In this document: piece after piece, positions 23,323 to 35,010 of the stretch | How the letters are laid out: each line of letters starts with the position of its first letter | Numbering within the stretch: the first letter of the stretch is position 1 | NCBI GenBank assembly: GCA_027604005.1 | Contig: JADGJT010000035.1 | Coordinates: 35,731 to 99,730, forward strand | DNA from: Dinochytrium kinnereticum | Taxonomy: Eukaryota > Chytridiomycota > Chytridiomycetes > Chytridiales > Chytridiaceae | Direction: 5' to 3' | DNA length: 64,000 bases | The notes under the pieces: model-generated | Database searches by the model: none | Told to the model about the DNA's origin: nothing | The model's input: only the letters and a program-made list of their open reading frames with translations | Translations under genes and position numbers: made by a program

Positions 23323-25969
23323 ATGCTTTCTGTTGCTATCCTCACAGGTAGAGAGTGCTCAGTGGCAGCACCACACTCACCCTTCTGCAGTCAGCGACCG
23401 CGTATCGCAAGGGCAGGCCGAGGACCGCACGGGACCCGCCCTCGAGTCCCAGGTCAAAGCCGTCCCAGGCTGGGAGGTCGTGGCAAAGGGACTGGTTTCG
23501 GACGATGCTCCAACCATCCAATTCATGATCAAAACGTGGGCTGATGGTTTTGTAGCTGACCTGATCATCACAACCGGAGGAACGGGATTCGGCGTCAGAG
23601 ATGTCACTCCAGAGGTGAATAGCTAATGAGAACTGCTCTTGGGCGAAACGAATTAACTTACGTTTGAAAGGCTGTTCGACCACTCTTGGATAAGGAGGCC
23701 CCAGGTCTGACCACTGCGATGATGGTCTCATCTCTCGCTATCACTCCTATGGCATCTCTCTCGAGGCCTCTTTGTGGTGTTAGGAAGAATTCAATCATCG
23801 TCACCCTTCCTGGAAGTGTCAAAGGGGCAACCGAGAACCTCACATCAATCTTGCCCGTCTTGGGTCATGCAGTTGAGCTTTGCCGTGGTGGGATAGGAGC
23901 CGGAGAAGCGACACATGGAAAAATGAAGGCTTCCGCGTCGTCTGATGCAGGAATGGGGATCGTTCCGTCTGTTCAGGTTTCGGGAGGGTTGCCAAAGCAT
24001 CGGGGACATGAATGCCATCACAAGAAGGGACATGGGCATCATCATCATCATCATCATCATCATAGTCATGGAAAGAATGAATCTGAGGAAACTGAAGGAA
24101 CAGCATTGTATGCTTCACCGCCAGCGCCATTGTCTGGAGAACTGAATGCGTCAGGTACCCTTTTTTTCCAGTTTCATTTCCATCTTATAATGGGTTTTGA
24201 CACGAATTAACTGTTTCTATGAATATTCCAATACCATGGTAGTTAAATCGCGGGCGAGAAAGTCTCCATATCCGCTTGCAGAGTTTGACGACGCCCTTGC
24301 CACTGTCCTAAAATTTGCAAGCCCTTTGGAGACTGTCTCGAAAAGGGTAGACCCCGATCTCGCAGGCTATGTGATCGCCAAAGACGTTACCTCACCTGAG
24401 GCTGTGCCGGGATACAGAGCTTCAGTGGTTGACGGCTATGCAGTTATTGGTATCATCATTGAACTTTTTCTTGGTTTCGAATACACACCATCGTATCTAT
24501 AACGCGCAAAACCTCATCTTCATAATGACAGCGTCAGACGGAATCGGAACATACATCGTATCGAGTGCCTCTAAAGCTGGTTCAGAGACATCCGACCGAG
24601 TCCTTCAAAAAGGCCAGATTGCCCGCGTGACGACCGGAGCCCCGGTCCCTATGGGTGCAGATGCAGTCGTTATGGTGGAGGACACGGAGTTGGTGGAAGA
24701 TGATGGAGCGGGAGATGAACGTCAGATTAAGATTTTGGTTTCAAGTAGGGTTGGTCAGAACATCAGAGAACCTGGGAGTGATGTTGCTGTTGGAGATATT
24801 GTGCTTGGGAAAGGGGATATTGTGTCGGCTGCCGGTGGAGAGGTTGGGTTATTGGCATCGGTGGGCGTGACAGAGGTATAGAGGGGTTGTTTTTTCTTCT
24901 TGAATCGCAAACTATCTGTTTTCACCAACCTTTCTTTTTATCAGGTATCTGTTTACAAACACCCAACAGTTGCCATCCTCTCGACTGGTGACGAAGTCGT
25001 TCCCTTCGACCATCCAGGTCCGCTGGCACCCGGAGTTGTGCGAGACACAAACCTCCCCTCTCTCACCACAGCGCTCGGCCGCACCCTCCCCTCCATCAAA
25101 GTCCACGGCATAACGACAACAGCTGTAACCAGCACCCCGACGACAGTTGCCACAACCACCGCAACAGCCGATACCGCCACCGCTTTAGAAGCTTCATTGA
25201 GAAAGGCACTCTCAGTTGCAGACGTTGTGATCACGACTGGAGGCGTGAGCATGGGGGAGGCTGATCTTGTTAAACCGGTCTTGGAGAGAGCGTTAGGGGC
25301 GACCGTTTGGTTTGGGAGGGTTAGAATGAAGCCTGGGAAACCTACGACTTTTGCGACGGTGCCTTGGGAGGGACGGGTTAAATTGGTGTTTTCTTTGCCA
25401 GGAAATCCGGTGTCAGCGTTGGGTAAGATTATCGAGGTTCTACGCTGTCATTGCTTACGTGACGCCTAATTGCCCATTTATTTATTTCATTTAATCAGTT
25501 GGGTTCCACTTATTTGTTCTCCCCGCTCTTCGTAAAATGGCTGGGTACGAATCTCCAAGGCTTCCCATCGTTCTGACAGAGGTAAGCAAAGTTTTTCTTC
25601 ACCCATCTCCACAACACAAGTTTGCTGCATTTATCTTTGCAAAGAAAAACAAAAAAAAAAAGACATTTGAAGTTGAATCAAACCGCTCACAACAATTTCC
25701 TACACCAGCTCGCACACCCTGTCAATCTCGACCCACGCCCCGAATTCTTCCGCGCCCGCGTGATCGTTAACCAAACCTCATCATCCAATCGATTCATGGC
25801 TCATGGCACAGGCTCGCAAATGAGTTCTCGAATGCTCTCGATGAGAGGTGCGAATGCATTGCTCAGGCTCCCAGCCTACGAGGATGCTGTCAAGTTGGGT
25901 TTGGTGAATAAGGAGGGCGGATTGGACGCTGGGGCCGTCGTTGAGGCGTGGATGGTTGGGGAGCTTTGA
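23323..25969 (+). CDS. gephyrin/CnxE-type molybdenum cofactor protein (MogA-MoeA fusion)
   Basis: Start at ATG 23323; a 43-bp intron (23348-23390) joins MLSVAILT to VSDRVSQGQAEDRTGPAL. The MogA-like domain has LIITTGGTGFGVRDVTPE and IVTLPGSVKGATENL. A linker of about 100 residues contains a run of nine His plus further His/Gly residues. The MoeA-like domain follows: PEAVPGYRASVVDGYAV, ARVTTGAPVPMGADAVVMVE, AILSTGDEVVPFDHPGPLAP, VITTGGVSMGEADLVKPVLE and VFSLPGNPVSALVGF, ending with a domain IV-like region at TGA about 25969. The protein adenylylates molybdopterin and inserts molybdate. The G-then-E order is that of animal gephyrin, not of plant Cnx1. Confidence 0.93.
24037..24063 (+). repeat. 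(CAT)9 microsatellite encoding a His run
   Basis: Nine perfect CAT units in frame within the gephyrin-type linker, flanked by further His codons (GHECHH upstream, SHG downstream). Likely length-polymorphic. Confidence 0.95.
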
Positions 25970-27014
25970 GGAGGACAAAATCTAGTTTTTTGTTTTCGCC
26001 TGTGTTTTGCTGTTTGCATTTGGTGACCTTATTGTCTCGTGAATCTAAAGGGAATTTTATATCTGAAAGGGCTTATGAAAACATCATGGTTTGCGAACAA
26101 AATTCTCACACTTTTTATATGCTCTGACAGTCTTTCCTATCCGCCTCAATCAATATGCTCTTTTTCTGATTTCCCACCAATGCCAACGGTATTGATGCGA
26201 CAAAAAAAAAAAAAGAAAAGGAAAGGTCCTAAAACCCCGCTAAGGACCAATAGCAGGCAGCTACAAAAACCCCAAATCAACATACAAAAAAAACCACAAC
26301 CAATAAATACTTTCTAAAACGTTAGGTGATAACAACAGGGAAGGAAGTTGCGACAAAAAAAAAAAAAGAAGAATAGAAAAGAAAAGCAAGAGCTAAGCCC
26401 ACAACACAAAAGCTAACAAGAAACAAACAAACAAAAAAAAACTAAACAGAAAAGGGCGCAATAACAAAAGTATTTGAGGTGGGGGAATGGCGAGAGGTCA
26501 GCAAAGAGAGCAAACAACAAGATTAAGAAAAAAAAACAACAACAAAAGACCAGTAGAGAATCCCTTCGCCGATCGACACAAACTCCAATAATACAGAAGG
26601 AGCGTAACAAAAAAAGGGAAATTTTTGGCAAGCCGAGGGCCATACAAAAGAAAGAAACTCAACATGCCAACAAAATACAAAAAAAAAGAAAAGAGGACCG
26701 TAGAGATGATTGGAAGGGACCTGTCCGCTTTCCAAAAAAAATAAAGCAAAACATATGCAGCACAAATCGGTGGCCAAAATTAGACGTATCCCCCCCGATC
26801 CCCATAAAACCTCATCCGTACTTAAATCCAAACGCCTGAGCAACACAAAGCCATCCCTTGACACCCCAGGGCAGAAGATACCGTAAGTACAACATACTCT
26901 TTCAGTCGAATGCAAAAAGGTCCCTCGATGCAAAAACGAAAAAAACAAGGTTATCGCCAAGAAATAAGACATCCCCCATATAACCGCGACGAAGTACCGA
27001 GAGGAAAACCTCCC
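25970..27014. other. A-rich convergent intergenic region
   Basis: About 1 kb between the stops of the gephyrin-type gene (+) and the zinc-finger gene (-). From about 26200 to 26760 it is extremely A-rich on the + strand, with many runs of 7-12 A. On the zinc-finger gene's coding strand this is a T-rich 3' flank. ORFs reading through it are compositional artefacts. No gene seen. Confidence 0.6.
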
Positions 27015-28850
27015 TTACATATTCGACGGGTAAAGTACATAGATTTCGGTCTTAAAGTCAAGCGAAGGATGCGCCGTCCTAGCATGGTACTTGAGCCCGT
27101 TCAAATTCTGATACCGCTTTCCGCAGCCATCAACACGACACCCGTAAGGTCTATGGACAACCTTCAGCGAGTCGTTTGAGGCAACAGCAACGGCTGACTG
27201 CATCTCCAAAGAACCCTGCTCGGTCTCGCAAGAGCCCTTCTCCAAGTGGTACTTGAGGCCATTCGAGTTCTTGTAGACCTGTTTTGGGGAAACCCAAGAG
27301 AAAATTATCATGTTAGAAACAAATTCTACGCGTCTCCCACTAAATATAGAAGTAGCAGGAGGGGTTTAACAATAAATTTTGAAAGAGAAAATTAAATTTC
27401 AGCTCATGGGCGTCAGCAGCAGACAGACACGCGAAGGAAAGTAAATTTTCCGATCGCGGGGCTTATGTGGGATGCAAGAATTTTCTGTCAAAAAAAAAAA
27501 ACAAAACAACAGCAACAAACAGTTGACGAACGAGTGACAATTTCGAAACAGGGCAGCAGGAGACAAATTTTCAGAAAAATTTCCGTGAAAAGCCCCTCAC
27601 AGCAAAAAATATTCTGCTCAACAAACAGAGGGCGGAAGAAAAAAAAAGCGCGACGCTCGAATTGGATAAAACAAAAAGTCCAAACAACAGCATACCTTGG
27701 TGCAGAACTTCCTGGGGCACTTGAAGACCTTACCCTTGGCCGTCTCCGTGGCAAAGATGGCCACCATGGCCGCATCCACTTCCTCACCGTGCTCAGGGTC
27801 AACCATGTGGTGATGAACGAGATCGTGGTGGTGCATGTGCTGCTGTTGTTGCTGTTGCCTCCTCGACCCGCGACCCTGGTGTTGCTGCTGGGCGTGATGC
27901 ACCGCGGCCGCGGCTCCCATCACAGAAGTTGGCGAAAGGGTTCCATCGTGGTGTGACGCCCCAGCGGCAACAGCGGCGGCAGCAGCCGCAGCAGCTGCTG
28001 AGGCGGCTGCTGATGCCGCACCAAGGTGATGTGGATGATGGTGAGTGGTGGCATGTGTGGCCGTAGGGCTACCGTATCCGCCACCGGTGGAAAAGGCGTA
28101 AGGGGAATGGCCGTGCCCGGTAGCAACATTCGGCTGAGTGACGTTCGATGACGACAGAGAGGGCGAGGAGGAAGACGAGCCGGCGGGGTGGTTACCCTCC
28201 ATGTAGGGGGAAAGGCTTTGCTGAGAGTGAAGGGGGGAGCCCTGTCCACCGTGAGACTGTCCAACATGATGGGCCCCCACATCTGGGTGCTGGTGATGCT
28301 GCTGGTGAGAAGTTCCCGAAGGATACGCCTGCGAACCAGCGGTCTGGTGATGAGCCGCCGCAGAAGATGCAGCAGCGTGAAGAGAATCCGCGGTCATTGA
28401 GGTGGCATAGTAAGAGTCCGCGGAAGCGGCAGCAGCGGCAGCAGCGTAGGAGTTGGTGTAAGGGGAAGCCGGGGCAGTTGGGTAGTTGGGGTTACCAGCG
28501 CCACCAGAGTACAGGTAAGGATGAGTGTATCCGTAGGCACTGGCGGCATGCTGCTGAGATGAGAAGACCGAGGTGTAGGAAGAGTCGGGATCCCCAGGGT
28601 ACTCATCTGAAGGCGCTCTTTGGTGGTAGTGGTTCCCCTTCTGACCAGCGGCTGCAGACGACATGACCTGGGCGGCAGCTGCAGTAGGGTCCAGAAGAGT
28701 GTTTGAGAAGAGCTGCGAGTCTGCAGCCGATGTTGAGCCAGACGAGCGGTATCCGCTTGCATCCGTTAGCTGTGAGCGCTCCGGTGGTGAAGGGTACGGC
28801 AAGGCATCCTGCCTTGCAGCGGCGGCAAAGTTTCGGTGGGTGGCAGGCAT
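27015..28850 (-). CDS. JAZF1/SFP1-type C2H2 zinc-finger transcription factor
   Basis: ATG at 28850-28848. The first about 375 residues are low-complexity: Ala, His, Ser, Gln and Gly runs (a 14-residue Ala-rich block, HHH clusters, a seven-residue Gln run). The first finger begins FKCPRKFCTK and is completed after an intron of about 410 bp (27284-27694, long for this window) by VYKNSNGLKYHLEKGSC. A second finger reads YGCRVDGCGKRYQNLNGLKY then HARTAH. The paired K-N-x-N-G-L-K-Y-H fingers are characteristic of JAZF1 in animals and Sfp1 in yeast, which regulate metabolic and ribosome-related transcription. DNA binding is inferred from the fingers; the low-complexity N-terminus is probably regulatory. 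Confidence 0.85.
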
Positions 28851-30542
28851 GCTTCCAAATGAGTGTGGTGGGTAAGGAGAGAGTGTGAGAGTGCGGGATG
28901 AACGGATGAATGCAGCGGCTGGTCAGCAAGCAATCACCGCAGTGGATGGTGAAGGCAGGGCCAGCAGGTGGAGGAAGACGACGGCGGGATGTTGGAGGGA
29001 TCCTCCGGTGACAGCCAGTGGGGATGCGTGGGCACAGGAAGGACGAGGTGGTTTGGACGTTGGCAGCGGCAGCAGCAGCAGCAGCAGCAGGGACGGCAAC
29101 AACAAAGTCAAAGTTGTTGGATCAAATCTTCACCGGCAGCTGGACCAGCAGAGAGGCAAGCAAGCAGCAAGCAAAAGGCGAAAAAAAATGAAAAAAATTG
29201 AGCAGCGCAAAATCCTTCATCGGCAAAATTTTCTGTGCTCCAAACCTCGTACGCATCCCAATATCTATAATAATGATATTATTAGAATAAAATAAAATAA
29301 AATAAATGCAAGTATCTCCCTGATGGCATGCGCTTTCATACTGTCAGTGGGCATGGCTGCAAAATGCTGTGAACATCCCCCACTGGTCTCCGCAGGGCAG
29401 ATGCATTGCTCCCAGTATGAGCGATGGGCGCAGGTGGAAGCAGAGGCGGGGGTACATCATAGAGAGTCAAACATCACGACGGAGTTCACTCAATTTTGAA
29501 AGAGCGAGCAAAGGGCAGGTTAACTGGGATGCCATGGTATAAAGGTGGAGTTTGGATGGAAAAAATCTTGATAGTGAGGAAGAGGGTGTCAGTTTGAGTG
29601 CTGGGGCACACTTCCACCGGCTCCTAAATTCGATTAGCAGTCATTAACTGGCTGATTTCCTTCAAGTTCCCACCCCACCATATCCATTTTCATAAGTATC
29701 AAATCGCTGGGCAAAGCAAGCCGGAGCCATTTCGCGACATTTATATTCGGCACAGTGCCGTCTCTCGACGGTCCAGATGCCGTAAAGAAGGAGTGAGATG
29801 CTCACCAGGATGAATGTAAGGTGAAGGTTTAGAATTTAATGAAGGTATGCGGGCTTTGTTAGGAAGAATCGAAAGTTTAAGACTCAGAAGCATCCAAGGG
29901 CTATTAAGCAAAGCATTAACAGTATTCGGTCATCGAGGCTTAATAATTACAACTCAATGTCTCGTACTGGAACGAAAACTTACACAATAAACAAGAACGC
30001 CGTGAAACGATGAACCTACATATACGGTCTTTAATTAAATGGCATTTTACTTTTATTTACTGGCTTACTTTTTCTCCACTATTATTTCTACATACCTTTT
30101 TGTTGATCATACCGGCGCGCTGAATGAAAAGTACTTTGAACAGCTAGATAAATTCGGATAAACAAAATGATGAAGAGCCCCCACATTCAAGAGAAAGAGA
30201 TTGATCAAGTTCACGAGCAAATGGGTGTGTTGCTTTGGGAACTTCTACCATACAAGAATGTAAACTTTAAAAATCTTACGCTGTGAGCCATATTCAAGTC
30301 GTGGTATAGTTGCTTTCTGTCTGTATCAATCTCATAGCATGTTTGAAGAGACTTGTTCCTTTCTCCTCACATCACACATGCGTGGCGCAGAATATTTTTA
30401 AGGATGATTTTGTTGGTGACGATCTTGTGCTGCCTTATATAACTTTTGAAGCCTTTAGTGATCTCTCCTGTGCGAGGCTCTTTCGGAAAGTGCCTGCCTC
30501 TATTCCAAGAGAGATACGAATAAGTGGGTGAACAGAAATACT
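28851..30542. other. long divergent intergenic region between the zinc-finger and G-alpha genes
   Basis: About 1.7 kb, the largest gene-poor stretch between divergent genes here. It contains a (CAG)n-like tract at about 29066-29090, an AATAA-type repeat at 29288-29306 and AT-rich segments. One minus-strand stretch (29675-29815) has coding character and is listed separately. The rest is probably the promoter/5' leader of the zinc-finger gene. Confidence 0.45.
29645..29820 (-). other. possible exon of an unrecognised small membrane protein
   Basis: On the minus strand a frame reads TFILVSISLLLYGIWTVERR followed by HCAEYKCREMAPACFAQRF and ends ENGYGGVGT-stop: a hydrophobic segment followed by a Cys-containing soluble tail. 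It looks like a last exon. No ATG lies in frame; a possible first exon (MINKK with a GTATGT donor) lies near 30085-30100, but the join is not proven. Not recognised. Confidence 0.3.
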
Positions 30543-32204
30543 ATGGGGAACTGCGGCTCAACAGAGGAGGATCGGGAGGCAAGGGTTCAGTCAAAGGCTA
30601 TCGATAGGGCTCTCAGACAGGAGCAGTTGGAAAATGAGACCATGATTAAGCTATTGCTGCTCGGTAAGTACCGTTCAAATTGCCTTCAATATCTCTTTGT
30701 CTTTGATCAAGATCGTCCCAGTACTTTCCATTCGCTGGAAGGGAACCACGATGCATTTCTAACTGAAAGCTGGCTAGGTTCTGGAGAATCTGGAAAGTCC
30801 ACTGTACTTAAGCAGTTCAGATTAATTCATGGAGTTGGGTTTACCGATAGTGAACGACGCTCCTTCAAACCAGCTATCATAGCTAATGTCATGAACTGCA
30901 GCAAAGTCCTGGTTGAGGCAATGGAATCACTGCATATCCCTTTCGGGTGGAACCATCCCTTCCCACCTCACGTTGCTTCAGTAACAAAGCCTCCTGCTTC
31001 ATCATCTTCCTCTTCAGTGAACTCTCCTCAACCTCAAACCTCCTCAGCCGAGGCAACTTCCATTTCTGCAGAGGAATTTTATAGAAAACACGAGAATGAT
31101 CTAGCAGTAAAAGCTTCGATTGATGCGGCAGCAGTTATTTCTGTCACGCCTCCCTCCTATGGAGAGGGGGAGGCTGTGCCAGAAAATGTGGTTCAGGCGA
31201 TCATGACTTTGTGGCGGGACCCAGGCGTGCAGCACTGTTTCTCGAGGTCTAACGAGTATCAGCTTATGGATTCCTGTGAATAGTATGCATTATTTTGGTC
31301 ACTTGTACTAATGTCCGCTCGCCAGCTACATGAGCGACGTCCCCCGGTTTCTTGATAAGAATTACATTCCGACGGATCAAGATATTCTCTCTGCACGCAT
31401 TATGACGACGACTATTACCGAAACTCGGCTTCACATTGAATCTACCACCCTCAGAATCTTTGATGTTGGTGGACAGCGCTCCGAGAGGAAGAAGTGGGCC
31501 CCTTATTTTGATGATTGCTCTGCTATCATTTTCGTTTCGGCAATCAGTGCTTATGACCAAAGCTGCTTTGAGGACAATACCACTAACCGAAGTATGGTTC
31601 CTCTTCGTGATATTTTTTGTGTTTTCGACTTCTTGACAGTGGTCAATAAGTTGTGTATTAACATGTGCTGACGAAATTTTGCTCTCCTTTTTTTCATCTG
31701 GGCAGTTAACGAGTCCCTCACGCTTTTCGCCTCCATATGCAATCATCCCCTCTTCCGATCTACATCGATGATTCTTTTCTTAAACAAGATCGATTTATTT
31801 AGGAAGAAGCTTCAAACGATCCCAGTACAAAGTTACTTCCCGCAATACACTGGTACTATGAGCTCCCTTTTCTTTAAAATTCTCTGCCCCGCATACAGAC
31901 GACAACGGCACTAACCATACAACATATAATAATAAGGCCCAAACACCTACGAACCAGCATCTGAGTTCTTTGCGTCAAAGTTCATGGCTCTCAATAAGTT
32001 TTCAGAGAAGAAAATTTACATTCATTTTACTTGGGCGACTGACACTAAGCAGATTCGAACTGTCTTGATAACGGTGAATGCTATTATTCTGAGGTATGTG
32101 ATGAGCTCGTAGTCGTTTTGTTTTCGTTCTGGCAATTGTATTAAATAATCTCACATCTTTCCAACGTTTTTCTTAGGCAAAACCTTGAGGCTTCTGGAAT
32201 CTAG
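30543..32204 (+). CDS. heterotrimeric G protein alpha subunit
   Basis: ATG at 30543 gives MGNCGSTEEDRE, an N-myristoylation (Gly2) and palmitoylation (Cys4) signal. An in-frame ATG lies slightly upstream but would destroy this signal. G1 is GSGESGKSTVLKQF after the first intron (30664-30777). Switch I reads SARIMTTTITETRL, G3 is DVGGQRSERKKW, G4 is FLNKIDLF and G5 is FTWATDTKQ. The helical domain carries a Ser/Pro-rich insertion (about 31000-31060) like that of yeast Gpa1. The C-terminus is RQNLEASGI, without the Cys four from the end that pertussis toxin modifies in Gi proteins. Five or six introns; TAG at 32202-32204. It couples receptors to effectors at the plasma membrane. Confidence 0.95.
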
Positions 32205-32965
32205 GCCAAAACTCAATCACATTTTCTCTCTTACGATGTCCAAGGGTTATTTTGCCTTCCCATCCTTAAAGTTTAAGCATTTGCACGCAGGCCGTGGATG
32301 CATAATGAACGTTACAACTATAACTTCCCTGCACTTTTACTCTTTCATATCTTTCATGGTACTGCTTCTACTCGTTCATATCTTTCGTGGTACTGCTTCT
32401 TCTTTTTCATAACTTTCATTGTACTGTTTCTATGCTGTTCTCTTTTTATTTCTCCACCTTTTTATTTTTGAGGCATTACCTCTTTCGGGGGATTTTCGTG
32501 TTCTTGTAAAGGAGCTGTTGTAATGGAGACTGAAAAATTTTCAAAAAAAAAAACAATTGACCAGTCTGGATAGGAAACCTCCCAGCCAGCATCCTGCAAT
32601 ATGTCACAACCCACAGTAACTCTGTACGCAAACCCTTGATATATTTACTTTCAGCTCCGTACCTCGTTTGATTCTATTTGTCAGTTCCTCGCGGAGTTTT
32701 TTCCTGCTCCCTTCGGGGTGCAAGAAAGAAATCCTGGTTGATTGCAATACTCTTTTTCCCTCATACACGTCCTGTTAACTAAACGCCAATTACTTTTTTT
32801 TCAAATTACTCAACATAAAACTATCGCATCGAAAACTTATAAATCGGCCACAATGCATTGAATAATGCCCCAATGGACCGTCCTCCGTCTGACCATATTG
32901 TCTTTGGCATACCTTTGTCAAATCCTCTCGGACTGTACCAACTTTGTTTTCGCCTCCATTCCATA
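32205..32965. other. intergenic, T-rich 3' flank then NUDT21 promoter
   Basis: Apart from the 31-bp tandem repeat, this 760-bp stretch is T/C-rich in its first half and has no coding signal. ORFs that extend upstream of the NUDT21 ATG have no conserved residues. Confidence 0.45.
32340..32432 (+). repeat. 31-bp imperfect tandem repeat, three copies
   Basis: Three consecutive 31-bp units (32340-32370, 32371-32401, 32402-32432), each of the form CTC/TTTTCATAtCTTTCatGGTACTGcTTCTa with a few substitutions. They lie in the T-rich 3' flank of the G-alpha gene. Confidence 0.9.
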
Positions 32966-34602
<1,637 letters not shown>

Positions 34603-35010
34603 TGGTTTATCGATAAACTCCTTCCCACTTTTTACGGTGCTCTTTAATTTGCTCTTATAACCTTGGGACACCTTATTTCATAAGTCCACTATGAAACCCC
34701 GCCCGCTTTCCTCTTCCTTTGATACCGTCCTGTAGCACTACAATAAACGAATACTGCCTTTTTCCCTTTTTCTAACGCGCTTTTCATATCTTTCTTCTTT
34801 GTAAATATATATGGATAAATCATCTGTCAGACTCACGTAGACTCACAACTTTCAACTTGAGTTTATTATCCTTTTGAACGCTTGAACACTTATGTGCTTC
34901 ATACTAGAAGAAATAACGAACAACATCTCTGTATATGCACATATTTTATTTTAATCATAAATATCTTGTGTATGTAAATAAATTAAATGTAAGACCAGTC
35001 GAAGAAGACA
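34603..35010. other. convergent intergenic region, no gene seen
   Basis: About 410 bp between the stops of NUDT21 (+) and the PEX11-family gene (-). AT-rich, no repeat or RNA gene recognised. Confidence 0.5.

Noticed and set aside
24037..24063. CAT repeat considered as a CRISPR-like or regulatory array
   Set aside because: It is a simple in-frame microsatellite encoding His; no spacers.
26413..26972. Phe/Leu-rich minus-strand and Lys-rich plus-strand ORFs
   Set aside because: Produced by poly-A/poly-T composition; no conserved residues and no consistent splice structure.
28148..28666. Plus-strand ORF opposite the zinc-finger gene
   Set aside because: Shadow of the Ala/His/Gln-rich reading on the minus strand, which ends in genuine zinc fingers.
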